From NCBI GenBank assembly GCA_025055035.1, contig JANWZB010000008.1, forward strand, positions 1-48,426: a stretch of DNA of 48,426 bases, written 5' to 3'. Below are positions 1 through 8,521 of the stretch, one piece after another (position 1 is the stretch's first letter; the number at the start of each line of letters is the position of its first letter). The notes below the pieces were generated by a model. That model searched no databases, was not told the DNA's origin, and was given only the letters and a program-made list of their open reading frames with translations. This DNA comes from Candidatus Kapaibacterium sp. Its GTDB lineage: Bacteria; Bacteroidota; Ignavibacteria; Kapaibacteriales; UBA4661. The translations under genes were made by a program, and so were the position numbers.

Positions 1-91
1 CATGCTGTGCTTGCGGTGCTGTGCCAAGAATCTCACAAATACGCTGAATATCGCTATCAGTAAAAATAAATGGTTCTGGAGAGTATTTCAT
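1..91 (-). CDS. Partial gene, N-terminus only, unknown function
   Basis: Reading the minus strand from an ATG at 91-89 gives an open frame of 30 codons that runs off the left edge. The residues begin MKYSPEPFIFTDSDIQRICE and end near TAPQAQH. The fragment is too short to assign to a family. It points away from thrS, so 92-374 is a divergent intergenic region. No clear Shine-Dalgarno sequence lies upstream, as for most genes here. Composition matches the neighbouring core genes. That it is a real gene is inferred from the open frame, its ATG and the otherwise empty space before thrS. Confidence 0.5.
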   Translation of the reverse strand, partial: MKYSPEPFIFTDSDIQRICEILGTAPQAQH

Positions 92-129
92 AGTAGCTAC
101 AGGCAATCGATGGAAATCACAATACAGGT

Positions 130-165
130 TTCGTAGAAAAATCTGTATTTTTGACGTTCTACGAA
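130..165. promoter_or_regulatory. Inverted repeat enclosing a TATTTTTG -7 box upstream of thrS
   Basis: TTCGTAGAA at 130-138 is repeated in inverse at 157-165 (TTCTACGAA), with an 18-base spacer. The spacer holds TATTTTTG at 146-153, which matches the Bacteroidota -7 consensus TAnnTTTG on the plus strand. No good TTTG -33 element is visible. A third half-site, TTCGTAG, lies at 293-299. The arrangement would suit an operator over a promoter driving thrS with a leader of about 210 bases. It could also be a hairpin in a transcript. Function is inference. Confidence 0.35.
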
Positions 166-374
166 TACACTGACAAAAAGTTTCTGGGATACTACGGCTC
201 AGCAGGACACAGCATAATGGTGGTAGTCGCTTAAGGACGTGGCAACATAAGAAAATTTTCCGACATAATCCAAAGAATGATGTGTTGTGAGGTTCGTAGT
301 GCAATCACTGTCAGAGATTGTGTGAAAATGAATTGTATCAGCATTGAGGTACTTGTCATCAATTGCACGACTAT

Positions 375-2309
375 ATGAACATTACGCTTACTTTCCCCGA
401 TGGCTCAACACGTCAATATAATCAGGGTGTAACAGGCTTGCACATTGCGGAATCTATTTCGCATAACTTAGCACGTAATGCACTAGGAATTTTCGTCGAT
501 GGCGTACCATACGATTTATCCACTCCTATTCGTGCGGATGCACATGTGCGGATTGTAACGTTCGATGACGATGAAGGCAAGCAAATCTTTTGGCATTCAA
601 GTGCGCATCTGATGGCAGAAGCACTGGAAGCGCTATACCCGGGAGTCAAATTTGGTATTGGTCCGGCGATTGAACAGGGCTTTTACTATGATGTGGACCT
701 TCCCAATGGCGTTAAGCTGTCGCTGGAAGATTTACCAAACATTGAGGCAAAAATGAAAGAGCTCGCACAGCGCGATGTACCGTTTCAGCGTGTAGAAATT
801 GCGTGGCGCGATGCAGTAGCCTACTTCCAGCAAAAAGGCGATGAGTATAAACTTGAACTGCTCGAAGGCTTACAAGGTCAAACAATTACCTTCTATACAC
901 AAGGTGGATTTACGGACTTGTGTCGCGGTACACATGTTCCTTCAACGGGTTTTCTCAAGTTTCCTAAGCTGCTATCGGTAGCAGGAGCATACTGGCGGGG
1001 TGATGAGAAACGCAAGATGCTGACACGCATCTACGGCATTGCATTCCCCAAAAAGCAGATGCTCGAAGAGTTCCTCAAACAGCGCGAAGAAGCAGAAAAG
1101 CGCGACCACAGAAAACTTGGTAAAGAACTAGAGTTGTTCATGATTACTCCAGCGATTGGAGGTGGTTTGCCTGTCTGGCTTCCAAATGGTACTGTCATTC
1201 GTCGGAAGCTGGAAGCATTTCTGCGTGAAGAGCAGCTTAAGCGCGGGTATCAAGAAGTCATCACCCCACACATTGGTAATTTATATCTCTATAAGACGTC
1301 GGGACATTATCCATACTATGCCGATTCCCAGTTTCCACCAATAACATTAACCGACGAAACTGGACGCGAAGAGCAGTACTTGCTGAAGCCGATGAATTGT
1401 CCACACCATCACCAAATATATGCATCAAAACCTCGAAGCTATCGCGACCTTCCTGTACGCTTGGCAGAGTTCGGTACGGTATATCGATATGAGCAATCGG
1501 GCGAACTTAATGGATTGAGTCGTGTACGGGGGTTTACACAAGATGACGCCCACATTTATTGCACAGAAGACCAGCTAAAAGATGAAATTACGAGCACTAT
1601 TGAACTAACACAGCATGTCTTCAAGACATTTGGTATGCAAGTAACAACGCGGTTATCATTCCGCGATGACAACACTGCAAAGTATGGAGGCGACATTGCC
1701 TTGTGGGAGCGTGCTCAGCGAGAAATTCAGGAAGTTGCTGATGAGATAGGTCTTGAATACTTTATTGGCAAGGGAGAGGCAGCATTTTACGGACCGAAAA
1801 TCGATTTTATTGTGCGTGATGCTATCGGGCGAAAGTGGCAGCTTGGAACGGTACAAGTGGACTACGTGATGCCAGAACGTTTCCAGCTTGAATATACCGG
1901 CGCCGATAACGCGAAGCATCGCCCTGTGATTATCCATCGAGCTCCATTTGGCTCAATGGAGCGCTTCCTTAGCATTATTATTGAACACTATGCAGGGAAC
2001 TTCCCATTTTGGCTTGCGCCTGTGCAAGTGAGTGTGCTCCCTATTACCGATGCGCAAATATCATACGCAACGATGATAGCACAACGCTTGGGTAATGCTG
2101 GCTACCGTGTGAAACTTGATGACCGCGCTGAGAAAGTCAATCGCAAAATTGCAGAGTCGGAGCAGAAGAAAATTCCGTTTGCGTTGATTGTGGGTAAAAA
2201 AGAGGTAGAGCAGGCGACGGTATCAGTACGCGAACACGGTGTGGGAGATAAGGGAATGCTGCGCGTTGAAGAAGTGCTGGAACTTTTTGCACGGTTAAAT
2301 AACGTTTAG
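375..2309 (+). CDS. thrS: Threonyl-tRNA synthetase
   Basis: This is a class II aminoacyl-tRNA synthetase that charges tRNA-Thr in the cytoplasm, 644 residues, the usual full length. An N-terminal TGS domain (about 1-60) comes first. It is followed by the editing domain with HSSAH (His74 and His78) and the catalytic core. The expected zinc ligands are visible as Cys342 (in MNCPHHH), His393 (in DDAHIYC) and His521 (in IIHRAPFGS). The anticodon-binding domain closes the protein. The frame extends four codons upstream to a TTG at 363, but the ATG at 375 gives the family-typical MNITLTFPDG start. A divergent region with a possible promoter and operator lies upstream, and a strong stem-loop follows the gene. 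Confidence 0.97.
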   Translation: MNITLTFPDGSTRQYNQGVTGLHIAESISHNLARNALGIFVDGVPYDLSTPIRADAHVRIVTFDDDEGKQIFWHSSAHLMAEALEALYPGVKFGIGPAIEQGFYYDVDLPNGVKLSLEDLPNIEAKMKELAQRDVPFQRVEIAWRDAVAYFQQKGDEYKLELLEGLQGQTITFYTQGGFTDLCRGTHVPSTGFLKFPKLLSVAGAYWRGDEKRKMLTRIYGIAFPKKQMLEEFLKQREEAEKRDHRKLGKELELFMITPAIGGGLPVWLPNGTVIRRKLEAFLREEQLKRGYQEVITPHIGNLYLYKTSGHYPYYADSQFPPITLTDETGREEQYLLKPMNCPHHHQIYASKPRSYRDLPVRLAEFGTVYRYEQSGELNGLSRVRGFTQDDAHIYCTEDQLKDEITSTIELTQHVFKTFGMQVTTRLSFRDDNTAKYGGDIALWERAQREIQEVADEIGLEYFIGKGEAAFYGPKIDFIVRDAIGRKWQLGTVQVDYVMPERFQLEYTGADNAKHRPVIIHRAPFGSMERFLSIIIEHYAGNFPFWLAPVQVSVLPITDAQISYATMIAQRLGNAGYRVKLDDRAEKVNRKIAESEQKKIPFALIVGKKEVEQATVSVREHGVGDKGMLRVEEVLELFARLNNV

Positions 2310-2335
2310 TGCAAAAGTACGGTTGTTATGGCAGG

Positions 2336-2374
2336 GCGCTCACGCATGAGTTGGAGGAATTTCTCATGTAGCGC
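2336..2374 (+). other. Stem-loop between thrS and recN
   Basis: GCGCT (2336-2340) and CATGAG (2345-2350) pair with CTCATG (2363-2368) and AGCGC (2370-2374), leaving a 12-base loop and a small asymmetric internal loop. No T-run follows, so it is not a standard intrinsic terminator. It may protect the thrS transcript 3' end or act in processing. The pairing is read directly from sequence; the role is unknown. Confidence 0.4.
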
Positions 2375-2461
2375 GTTTCCGCTATTGCAGATAGAACAAA
2401 ACTTTTCTTAAATTGCCTTTTATGGGCAGTGCATAGCATATCACGCTATTTTGATGCAATC

Positions 2462-4174
2462 ATGCTTGACCGCCTTACGATTCGCCAATTTACGCTTATC
2501 GAAGAACTAGATATTGAATTTGGGCGCGGCTTAAACATTATCACTGGTGAAACCGGTGCCGGCAAGTCTATTATTGTTGATGCACTACTTCTGCTGTTTG
2601 GTGAACGTGGTTCGGCAGAATATGTACGTAAAGGGGCAGCAAAGGCAATTATTGAAGGAAGCTTCCGCATCGCTGGAAATCAACAGATTAACACTATACT
2701 GCAAGAATACGAGATTGAACACAACGATAATGTGTTGCTTCTGCGCCGTGAAATTTCCGAGAAAGGAACGTCGCGCTCCTTTATCAATGATTCGCCTGTG
2801 CCGCTGGGGGTGATGCGGTTATTGGGTGAGCAGCTCGTTGATTTTCACGGACAGCACGAGCATCAATCGTTATTGCGTCCAGAAGCACATGTTCGCTTCT
2901 TGGATGCCTTCGAGGAAGTAGAACCTCATCTCAAGGCTTACGAGCACCTTTTCGCGACGCTGCGTGCACAACTGCACGAGGCTGAGGATTTAGCAGCTCG
3001 ACAGCAATCTCTGCGTGAGCAAGCCGAATTTCGGCGCTTTCAGCTTGAGGAAATCACGCAGATTAATCCCCAACCTCATGAAGAAGAACAGCTTGAGCAA
3101 GAACTTGCATTACGCGAGAATGCAGAACGCCTATATGACCTTACCTACCGTCTAGCAACACTCCTGTATGATGCAGAAGACTCGGTACACGATCGATTAG
3201 TGCATGCAAAACATCTGCTTGAGGAGCTTGCCCACATAGATAAGGAGTTCCTAGACTACCAACGCGAGTGCCAATCGGCAATTACGATGGTTGGCGAAAT
3301 TGCCAAGCATGCTCAGCGCTACCGAGATACCATTGAATTTCAGCCAGAGCGTCTTGAGGAAATCCGCTATCGCTTACAGCAGCTTGCGCGATTGCGCAAA
3401 AAATATGGTGGCACAGCAGAACTCTTTGCAAAGTGGGAAGAACTGAAAAACGATGTAATGTCAGCAGAAGATATTGAGCATGCACACGAGCGTATACAAC
3501 ATGCTATAGAGAATACACGTGTGCAGCTGGCAGAAGCGGCATATCGCTTGTCGGAGCAGCGCAAACGTGTTGCTGCGCGGGTAGAAAAAACCGTTGTTAC
3601 GACTCTTCAAACGCTTGGCATGCCGCATATACGTTTTGCTGTGAATTTTTCGCGCGAGGTTGCGGTAGGTTCAGGAATGAATGAAATGTTTGTATTGCTC
3701 GACGGAGAGCGTGTCGTGGCGTATCCAAACGGTGCAGAAAGAGTAGAATTTCTTATTGCTGCTAATCCCGGCGAAGATCTGAAGCCCCTTGCACGAATTG
3801 CCTCTGGAGGAGAAATTTCCCGTGTTATGCTCGCGCTCAAAGCAGCACTGGCAGAATCCGAACGCTTGCCAATGATGGTCTTTGATGAGATTGATACGGG
3901 GATCAGTGGGCGTATTGCACAAAAGGTTGGCAAAACAATGAAAGAGCTGTCGAAATACCCGCAAATTATTGCTATCACCCATCAGCCGCAAATTGCCGCT
4001 CTTGCTGACACACATATCATGGTGGAAAAGCGTCAAACTGCCACGAGTACACGCATTTCTGCTGTCGTACTGACAGCAGAAGAACGAGTCTATGAGGTAG
4101 CACGGTTGCTGAGTGGAGAAGAGATTACCAATGCAGCATTAGAAGGTGCGCGCGAGCTTGTACGTGCTGAATAA
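2462..4174 (+). CDS. recN: DNA repair protein RecN
   Basis: RecN is an SMC-like ATPase that acts at DNA double-strand breaks in recombinational repair. This copy has 570 residues, a normal family length. Walker A GETGAGKS (Lys35) is near the N-terminus. A long coiled-coil-rich middle region is rich in Glu, Gln and Arg. The ABC signature SGGE begins at about 448, and Walker B reads VFDEIDTGISG (Asp475-Glu476). The C-terminal ITHQPQIA matches the family H-loop region. A GTG at 2429 opens the frame, but the ATG at 2462 gives MLDRLTIRQFTLIEE, the usual RecN beginning. It lies 152 bases after thrS and 11 bases before the first kinase, so it may be cotranscribed with the latter. Confidence 0.97.
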   Translation: MLDRLTIRQFTLIEELDIEFGRGLNIITGETGAGKSIIVDALLLLFGERGSAEYVRKGAAKAIIEGSFRIAGNQQINTILQEYEIEHNDNVLLLRREISEKGTSRSFINDSPVPLGVMRLLGEQLVDFHGQHEHQSLLRPEAHVRFLDAFEEVEPHLKAYEHLFATLRAQLHEAEDLAARQQSLREQAEFRRFQLEEITQINPQPHEEEQLEQELALRENAERLYDLTYRLATLLYDAEDSVHDRLVHAKHLLEELAHIDKEFLDYQRECQSAITMVGEIAKHAQRYRDTIEFQPERLEEIRYRLQQLARLRKKYGGTAELFAKWEELKNDVMSAEDIEHAHERIQHAIENTRVQLAEAAYRLSEQRKRVAARVEKTVVTTLQTLGMPHIRFAVNFSREVAVGSGMNEMFVLLDGERVVAYPNGAERVEFLIAANPGEDLKPLARIASGGEISRVMLALKAALAESERLPMMVFDEIDTGISGRIAQKVGKTMKELSKYPQIIAITHQPQIAALADTHIMVEKRQTATSTRISAVVLTAEERVYEVARLLSGEEITNAALEGARELVRAE

Positions 4175-4185
4175 CTGTGTTGCTT

Positions 4186-6252
4186 ATGAAACACATATCT
4201 CTTCATTGTGCGACAATCCTTCTTGCTGGAAGCGTGTGGCTCTGCATTTCTGCCCTGACAGCTACTGCTCAGCGTAGAACAATAGATTCGCTACTTGAGG
4301 AGCTACATCGCCGAATGCTTACACAGCAGGAGTTTGTTGCTATTCTCAATAACTTGAGCTTTGTCTATAATCCTTACAAAGCTGACAGCGCGCTCTTCTA
4401 TGCCGAGCAAGCATTGCGCATTGCTGAACGAGCACAATACACACAAGGGGTTGCTGACGCATGCCGCAATCTGGGCTTTGCATACCAACGCATAGGGAAG
4501 CTTGCGGATGCAACAAAATACTACTTACGCGCTGTGCCACTATTTGAAAAACTTAATGACACGCTTGGTCTGGCGAATGTGTGGAACGGGCTGGGAATTT
4601 GCTACTTTGAGCAAGGAGACTATGAAAACGCCCTACATTTTTATCAGCGGGCTGAGTCAATGTTTTTAAGTATTCGCAGACTAGACCGCTACGCAGCAGC
4701 GCTTTCGAATATCGGATATACGTATCTTCAGCTTGGGAATATTAACCTAGCAAAGTTCTACGCAGAAAAAGCTCTAGCTTTGGCAGAGCGGCATAATGTT
4801 CCTATCATTCAAATTTTTGCATTGTCGCACTTGGGCGACATTGCTCGGCGCCAAAAGAAGTATGATGAATCGGAGCGTTGGTTTCAGAAGGGGTTAGAGC
4901 TTGTTCGTGTTACGCCAGCAAACACTGTCGCGACCTCACGGTTATACTATTTGCTTGGATTTTTGTACACTGATATTGGACGCTTTGACGAAGCACGGCA
5001 ATTTCTTGATTCTTCGCTCGCACTTTCTATGCGTGGAAATATGCGCTTTCGTATCAAAGATGCCTACGAAGGATATAGACATTTGTACGAAACAACCAAA
5101 AACTATGAACTAGCCTACAAATACCAGAGCCTTGCTGCACTGTATAAGGATAGCTTATTCAATCAGGAGAGTGCACGCCAGATTGCTGCAATGCAGCGTG
5201 AACTTGAATCGCGGGAAAAAGAAGCACAAATTGCACTGCTGGAAAAAGATAACGAAGTGCAACAAGTAACGCGTAATGCTCTGCTTGGAATAGTCGCTGT
5301 AGTCGTTATTGCAATTATTTTTGTTGGACGTGCATACTTCAACATACGTGCAGTAAATCGCCAGCTTGCCCTTCAAAACGAGCAGATTCTTGAACAAAGA
5401 GCAAAGCTAGAACAACAAACTAACGAGATTACGGCTATCAATGAAGAGCTTGAGAGAAAGAATCGTCATTTACTTGAACTCAACGAGGAAAAATCGCAGT
5501 TTATGCGCATTGCTGCACATGACTTGAAAAATCCTCTCACAGGTATCAGTGGTCTGTCGGAATACTTGATGATTCAAGGTAAGCAGCTTTCTCAAGAAGA
5601 AATCACCTTGCTTGCAGAGCGTATTCACGCAATGTCTCAGCGAATGTTCCAGCTTGTGAAAAATTTGCTCGACGTCAATGCTATCGAAAGTGGAAATATC
5701 ACTCTGGAGCGAGTCCCCGTTGATATTATCCCCATAGTTGAGACATCGGTGCAGAGTTACATGAACGCTGCAAAAGCAAAAAATATTACATTGTCTCTGT
5801 GTGTTATAGGAAAGCCTTCTGCTCATGGTGAATTTCAACTTTGTGCGATGGCAGATGAGCAAGCAGTATACCAGATTATCGACAATCTTGTCTCTAATGC
5901 TGTGAAGTACACTATTCCGGGAAAACGTGTATCTGTCCGAGTCTTGCGCGAAGACTTTTTGCATAGAACAAATAATACAGAGCAGTGTGATCATTCGTTT
6001 ATTCGTATGGAAGTGCACGACGAAGGACCAGGTCTAACGCCACAGGATAAAGCATTATTATTTGGGAAGTTTGTTCGTCTTTCAGCTCGTCCGACAGGAG
6101 GGGAAGATTCGACAGGTCTCGGATTATCTATTGTAAAACAGCTTGTAGAAATGATGCAAGGGCAAGTATGGTGCGAATCTGAATACGGCGCGGGCGCAAC
6201 GTTTATTGTCCGTTTGCCAAGTGCAGAGCCTGCATATGAGTATAATATATAG
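4186..6252 (+). CDS. TPR sensor histidine kinase (kinase 1 of cluster)
   Basis: This 688-residue protein looks like a membrane sensor kinase. An N-terminal signal segment (ending about CISALTATAQ) is followed by several TPR-like repeats (about 40-320), for example GDYENALHFYQRAESMF. These are presumably periplasmic. A transmembrane helix (about 364-385, ALLGIVAVVVIAIIFVGRAY) and a cytoplasmic coiled coil come next. The HisKA box IAAHDLKNPL has the phospho-accepting His445. The HATPase domain shows the N-box (DNLVSNAVKY, about 566), DEGPGL (about 612) and STGLGLSIVK. It starts at the ATG at 4186; a GTG at 4177 is also in frame. Its end overlaps the start of kinase 2. No receiver or DNA-binding domain is present. 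The signal sensed is unknown. Confidence 0.92.
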   Translation: MKHISLHCATILLAGSVWLCISALTATAQRRTIDSLLEELHRRMLTQQEFVAILNNLSFVYNPYKADSALFYAEQALRIAERAQYTQGVADACRNLGFAYQRIGKLADATKYYLRAVPLFEKLNDTLGLANVWNGLGICYFEQGDYENALHFYQRAESMFLSIRRLDRYAAALSNIGYTYLQLGNINLAKFYAEKALALAERHNVPIIQIFALSHLGDIARRQKKYDESERWFQKGLELVRVTPANTVATSRLYYLLGFLYTDIGRFDEARQFLDSSLALSMRGNMRFRIKDAYEGYRHLYETTKNYELAYKYQSLAALYKDSLFNQESARQIAAMQRELESREKEAQIALLEKDNEVQQVTRNALLGIVAVVVIAIIFVGRAYFNIRAVNRQLALQNEQILEQRAKLEQQTNEITAINEELERKNRHLLELNEEKSQFMRIAAHDLKNPLTGISGLSEYLMIQGKQLSQEEITLLAERIHAMSQRMFQLVKNLLDVNAIESGNITLERVPVDIIPIVETSVQSYMNAAKAKNITLSLCVIGKPSAHGEFQLCAMADEQAVYQIIDNLVSNAVKYTIPGKRVSVRVLREDFLHRTNNTEQCDHSFIRMEVHDEGPGLTPQDKALLFGKFVRLSARPTGGEDSTGLGLSIVKQLVEMMQGQVWCESEYGAGATFIVRLPSAEPAYEYNI

Positions 6253-8458
6253 TAACAACAAGTTCTGTGCAGCACGGTGGAGTGCTTTATGCTATGCGGT
6301 TGCTCTCGTTGTCGTGCTCTTCTATAATGAAGTATACGCGCATTCGTGCACTTCCGCTATTATTGTGCAAGAAACCATGAGCGTACAATCATTGGATAAG
6401 TATGTGGAGTGTCTCCAGGTACACGGGCACAGTATATCAGTGTATGAGATTGTGCGTGAGCGCTATGCACAGCAGTTTCGTCCTCTCCAAGAGCGCTATC
6501 GGAGTGGTGATGCTGGTAGCATATGGCTTCGATTGTGTCTGAAGAATATAACAACGGTGCCGATGGATCGAGTGTTCAGTATTGGCTCAATACTGATAGA
6601 CTCTGCCATGCTTTATGAATTGAAAAACAGCCATATTGTTCGTGCTCAATTCTCTGGGGGTATGGTGCAGAAAGAGCAGCGAGAACTCTCAGGCTATAAT
6701 ACTGCATTCTGGATACGACTCCAGCCACTAGAAGAGCAAACGCTCTATGTGCACATAGTCGGAAGAACCATACCGTTTATTCTGCATTGTGAGTTGCTTT
6801 CTTACAATGTCTTTCTCGAGCGGCAATGTATGCACGAGCGATACAATAGTATTGTATGGGGAATGATTATGTGCGTGATTCTTTTGAGCGTTGTGCAATA
6901 CAGTACAACGCGGAACATACTGTACGGTGTATTTGCGCTTCATGCTCTGGCTAGTCTGGGTGCTATGCTAAGTGTTCAGGGAGTGCTGCAGCAGTGGCTG
7001 ACTATTTTGGGTGCGGAAGTTCGGTGGAGAGAAGCGATTGTTGCTGTGGCAGTGGTACTATCTGTCGTGTATACGCGCTTCTTCTTAAGTCTTCGCGCGC
7101 TGTGGGCACAGCGTGTCCTCGATGCTACACTTGTTGTCTATGCCGTGCTAACTATTCTGTCTGCTATAGGTATGATGACCATATTGCATATCAGCATTGC
7201 TACGATGGTTGTAATCGGTGTAATGGTAGGCATCGCTCTTGGGCTGGTGCGAAGTAATTCACTACTGGGTATAATGTCGGTCATAGTGTTTGCTAGTGGC
7301 TGGATCGTGTGCGGAGCATCACTAGGAGTAGTGATAGTGATACTGTTGTCGAATGAGAGTATGCTTGCCAGTAATGGAATAGAGTATATACTAGTTATAG
7401 GGTCTGTTGGTGCTGGTGTGCAGATTGTGATGGCTGCCATAGCGCTTATACTGCGTATTGTTGAGGTAGAGCAGGAGTTTGTTGCTGTACAACAGGAGCG
7501 TGCATACCACATGCTGAAAAATCGCGAGCTTGTAGAAGCGAATGAGGCTATTCGTCGTCAAGCACAGCAGCTCGAAGAGCAGGCGCAATCACTGCGAATA
7601 GCAAATGCCGAAATGGAAAAGATTGCACAGGAGCTGATCGAACAGCGCGCATTGCTGCAACGAAAAAACGAGGAGCTAGATGCTGCTAATCAGGAAAAGA
7701 GCGAAATTCTGAGCATTGCAGCACATGATTTAAAAAATCCTCTGACGGGGCTTAAAGGTATCATAGAAATTCTGCGCAGTGGTGATAGTTTCAAACCATC
7801 GTATCTACAACAAATGTCGCTAACAATGCAGCAGTCTGTGGATAGAATGTTTAGCATTGTACAGAACCTTCTGGACATGCAAGCTTTAGAAGAAGGTGTT
7901 ATCAAGCCACAGTATGAAACCTTTGACATGGTGCTGGCGATTAAAACGCTTATTGATTCATATCGCGTGCCTGCTGCGAAAAAGCTGATTACGATAGATT
8001 TTAAGGCAAATGCCTCAGAAGTGCCCTGCTTTGCTGATAAGCAGCTTGTTGTGCAGATTGCGGACAACCTTATTTCCAATGCCTTGAAGTACTCGCCTTC
8101 GAGGACAACAGTGAGCATTCGCACGCTATTGTTTACTGGGTTTGATGAGCTGTGTCGGTATGCAGAACGCTATCGGGTGCAAGAGATGGAGCATGTTTCT
8201 AGATTTGACCCGAATAGTCCCATTATTGTACTTATTGTTCAGGATGAAGGTCCGGGCTTTACAGAAGAGGATAAAGCGCGTCTATTTCACAAATTTGCTC
8301 GTTTGTCTGCACGACCAACGGGAGGCGAGCATTCGACAGGGCTAGGGCTGTCTATTACAAAGCGTTTAGTAGAAAGTATGCACGGAGTAATTTGGTGTGA
8401 GTCTATGCATTTACATGGGGCACGGTTTATTGTTGCGTTTGGAACAACGATTGCCTAA
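6236..8458 (+). CDS. 7TMR-DISM sensor histidine kinase (kinase 2 of cluster)
   Basis: The 740-residue protein has an N-terminal signal helix and an extracytoplasmic domain (about 55-200) that resembles 7TMR-DISMED2, including the typical SIWLRLCLKN stretch. About seven hydrophobic helices follow (about 205-410), then a coiled coil. The histidine kinase has IAAHDLKNPLTG (His497), DNLISNALKYS, DEGPGF and STGLGLSI. DISMED2 domains are thought to bind carbohydrates or other small ligands; the ligand here is unknown. The ATG at 6236 overlaps the end of kinase 1 by 17 bases, which suggests translational coupling. Upstream codons of the same frame lie deeper in kinase 1 and give no better start. The C-terminal half is a close paralogue of kinases 1, 3 and 4. 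Confidence 0.9.
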   Translation: MSIIYSNNKFCAARWSALCYAVALVVVLFYNEVYAHSCTSAIIVQETMSVQSLDKYVECLQVHGHSISVYEIVRERYAQQFRPLQERYRSGDAGSIWLRLCLKNITTVPMDRVFSIGSILIDSAMLYELKNSHIVRAQFSGGMVQKEQRELSGYNTAFWIRLQPLEEQTLYVHIVGRTIPFILHCELLSYNVFLERQCMHERYNSIVWGMIMCVILLSVVQYSTTRNILYGVFALHALASLGAMLSVQGVLQQWLTILGAEVRWREAIVAVAVVLSVVYTRFFLSLRALWAQRVLDATLVVYAVLTILSAIGMMTILHISIATMVVIGVMVGIALGLVRSNSLLGIMSVIVFASGWIVCGASLGVVIVILLSNESMLASNGIEYILVIGSVGAGVQIVMAAIALILRIVEVEQEFVAVQQERAYHMLKNRELVEANEAIRRQAQQLEEQAQSLRIANAEMEKIAQELIEQRALLQRKNEELDAANQEKSEILSIAAHDLKNPLTGLKGIIEILRSGDSFKPSYLQQMSLTMQQSVDRMFSIVQNLLDMQALEEGVIKPQYETFDMVLAIKTLIDSYRVPAAKKLITIDFKANASEVPCFADKQLVVQIADNLISNALKYSPSRTTVSIRTLLFTGFDELCRYAERYRVQEMEHVSRFDPNSPIIVLIVQDEGPGFTEEDKARLFHKFARLSARPTGGEHSTGLGLSITKRLVESMHGVIWCESMHLHGARFIVAFGTTIA

Positions 8459-8521
8459 ATTGAGAAAACGCATGCTATCATAGCCTTGTACATGTATTCC
8501 TGTTATTACAGCATTGAGTGT

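Noticed and set aside
5470-6018. 182-codon minus-strand frame inside kinase 1
   Set aside because: It is antisense to the HisKA and ATPase region and has a non-protein-like composition.
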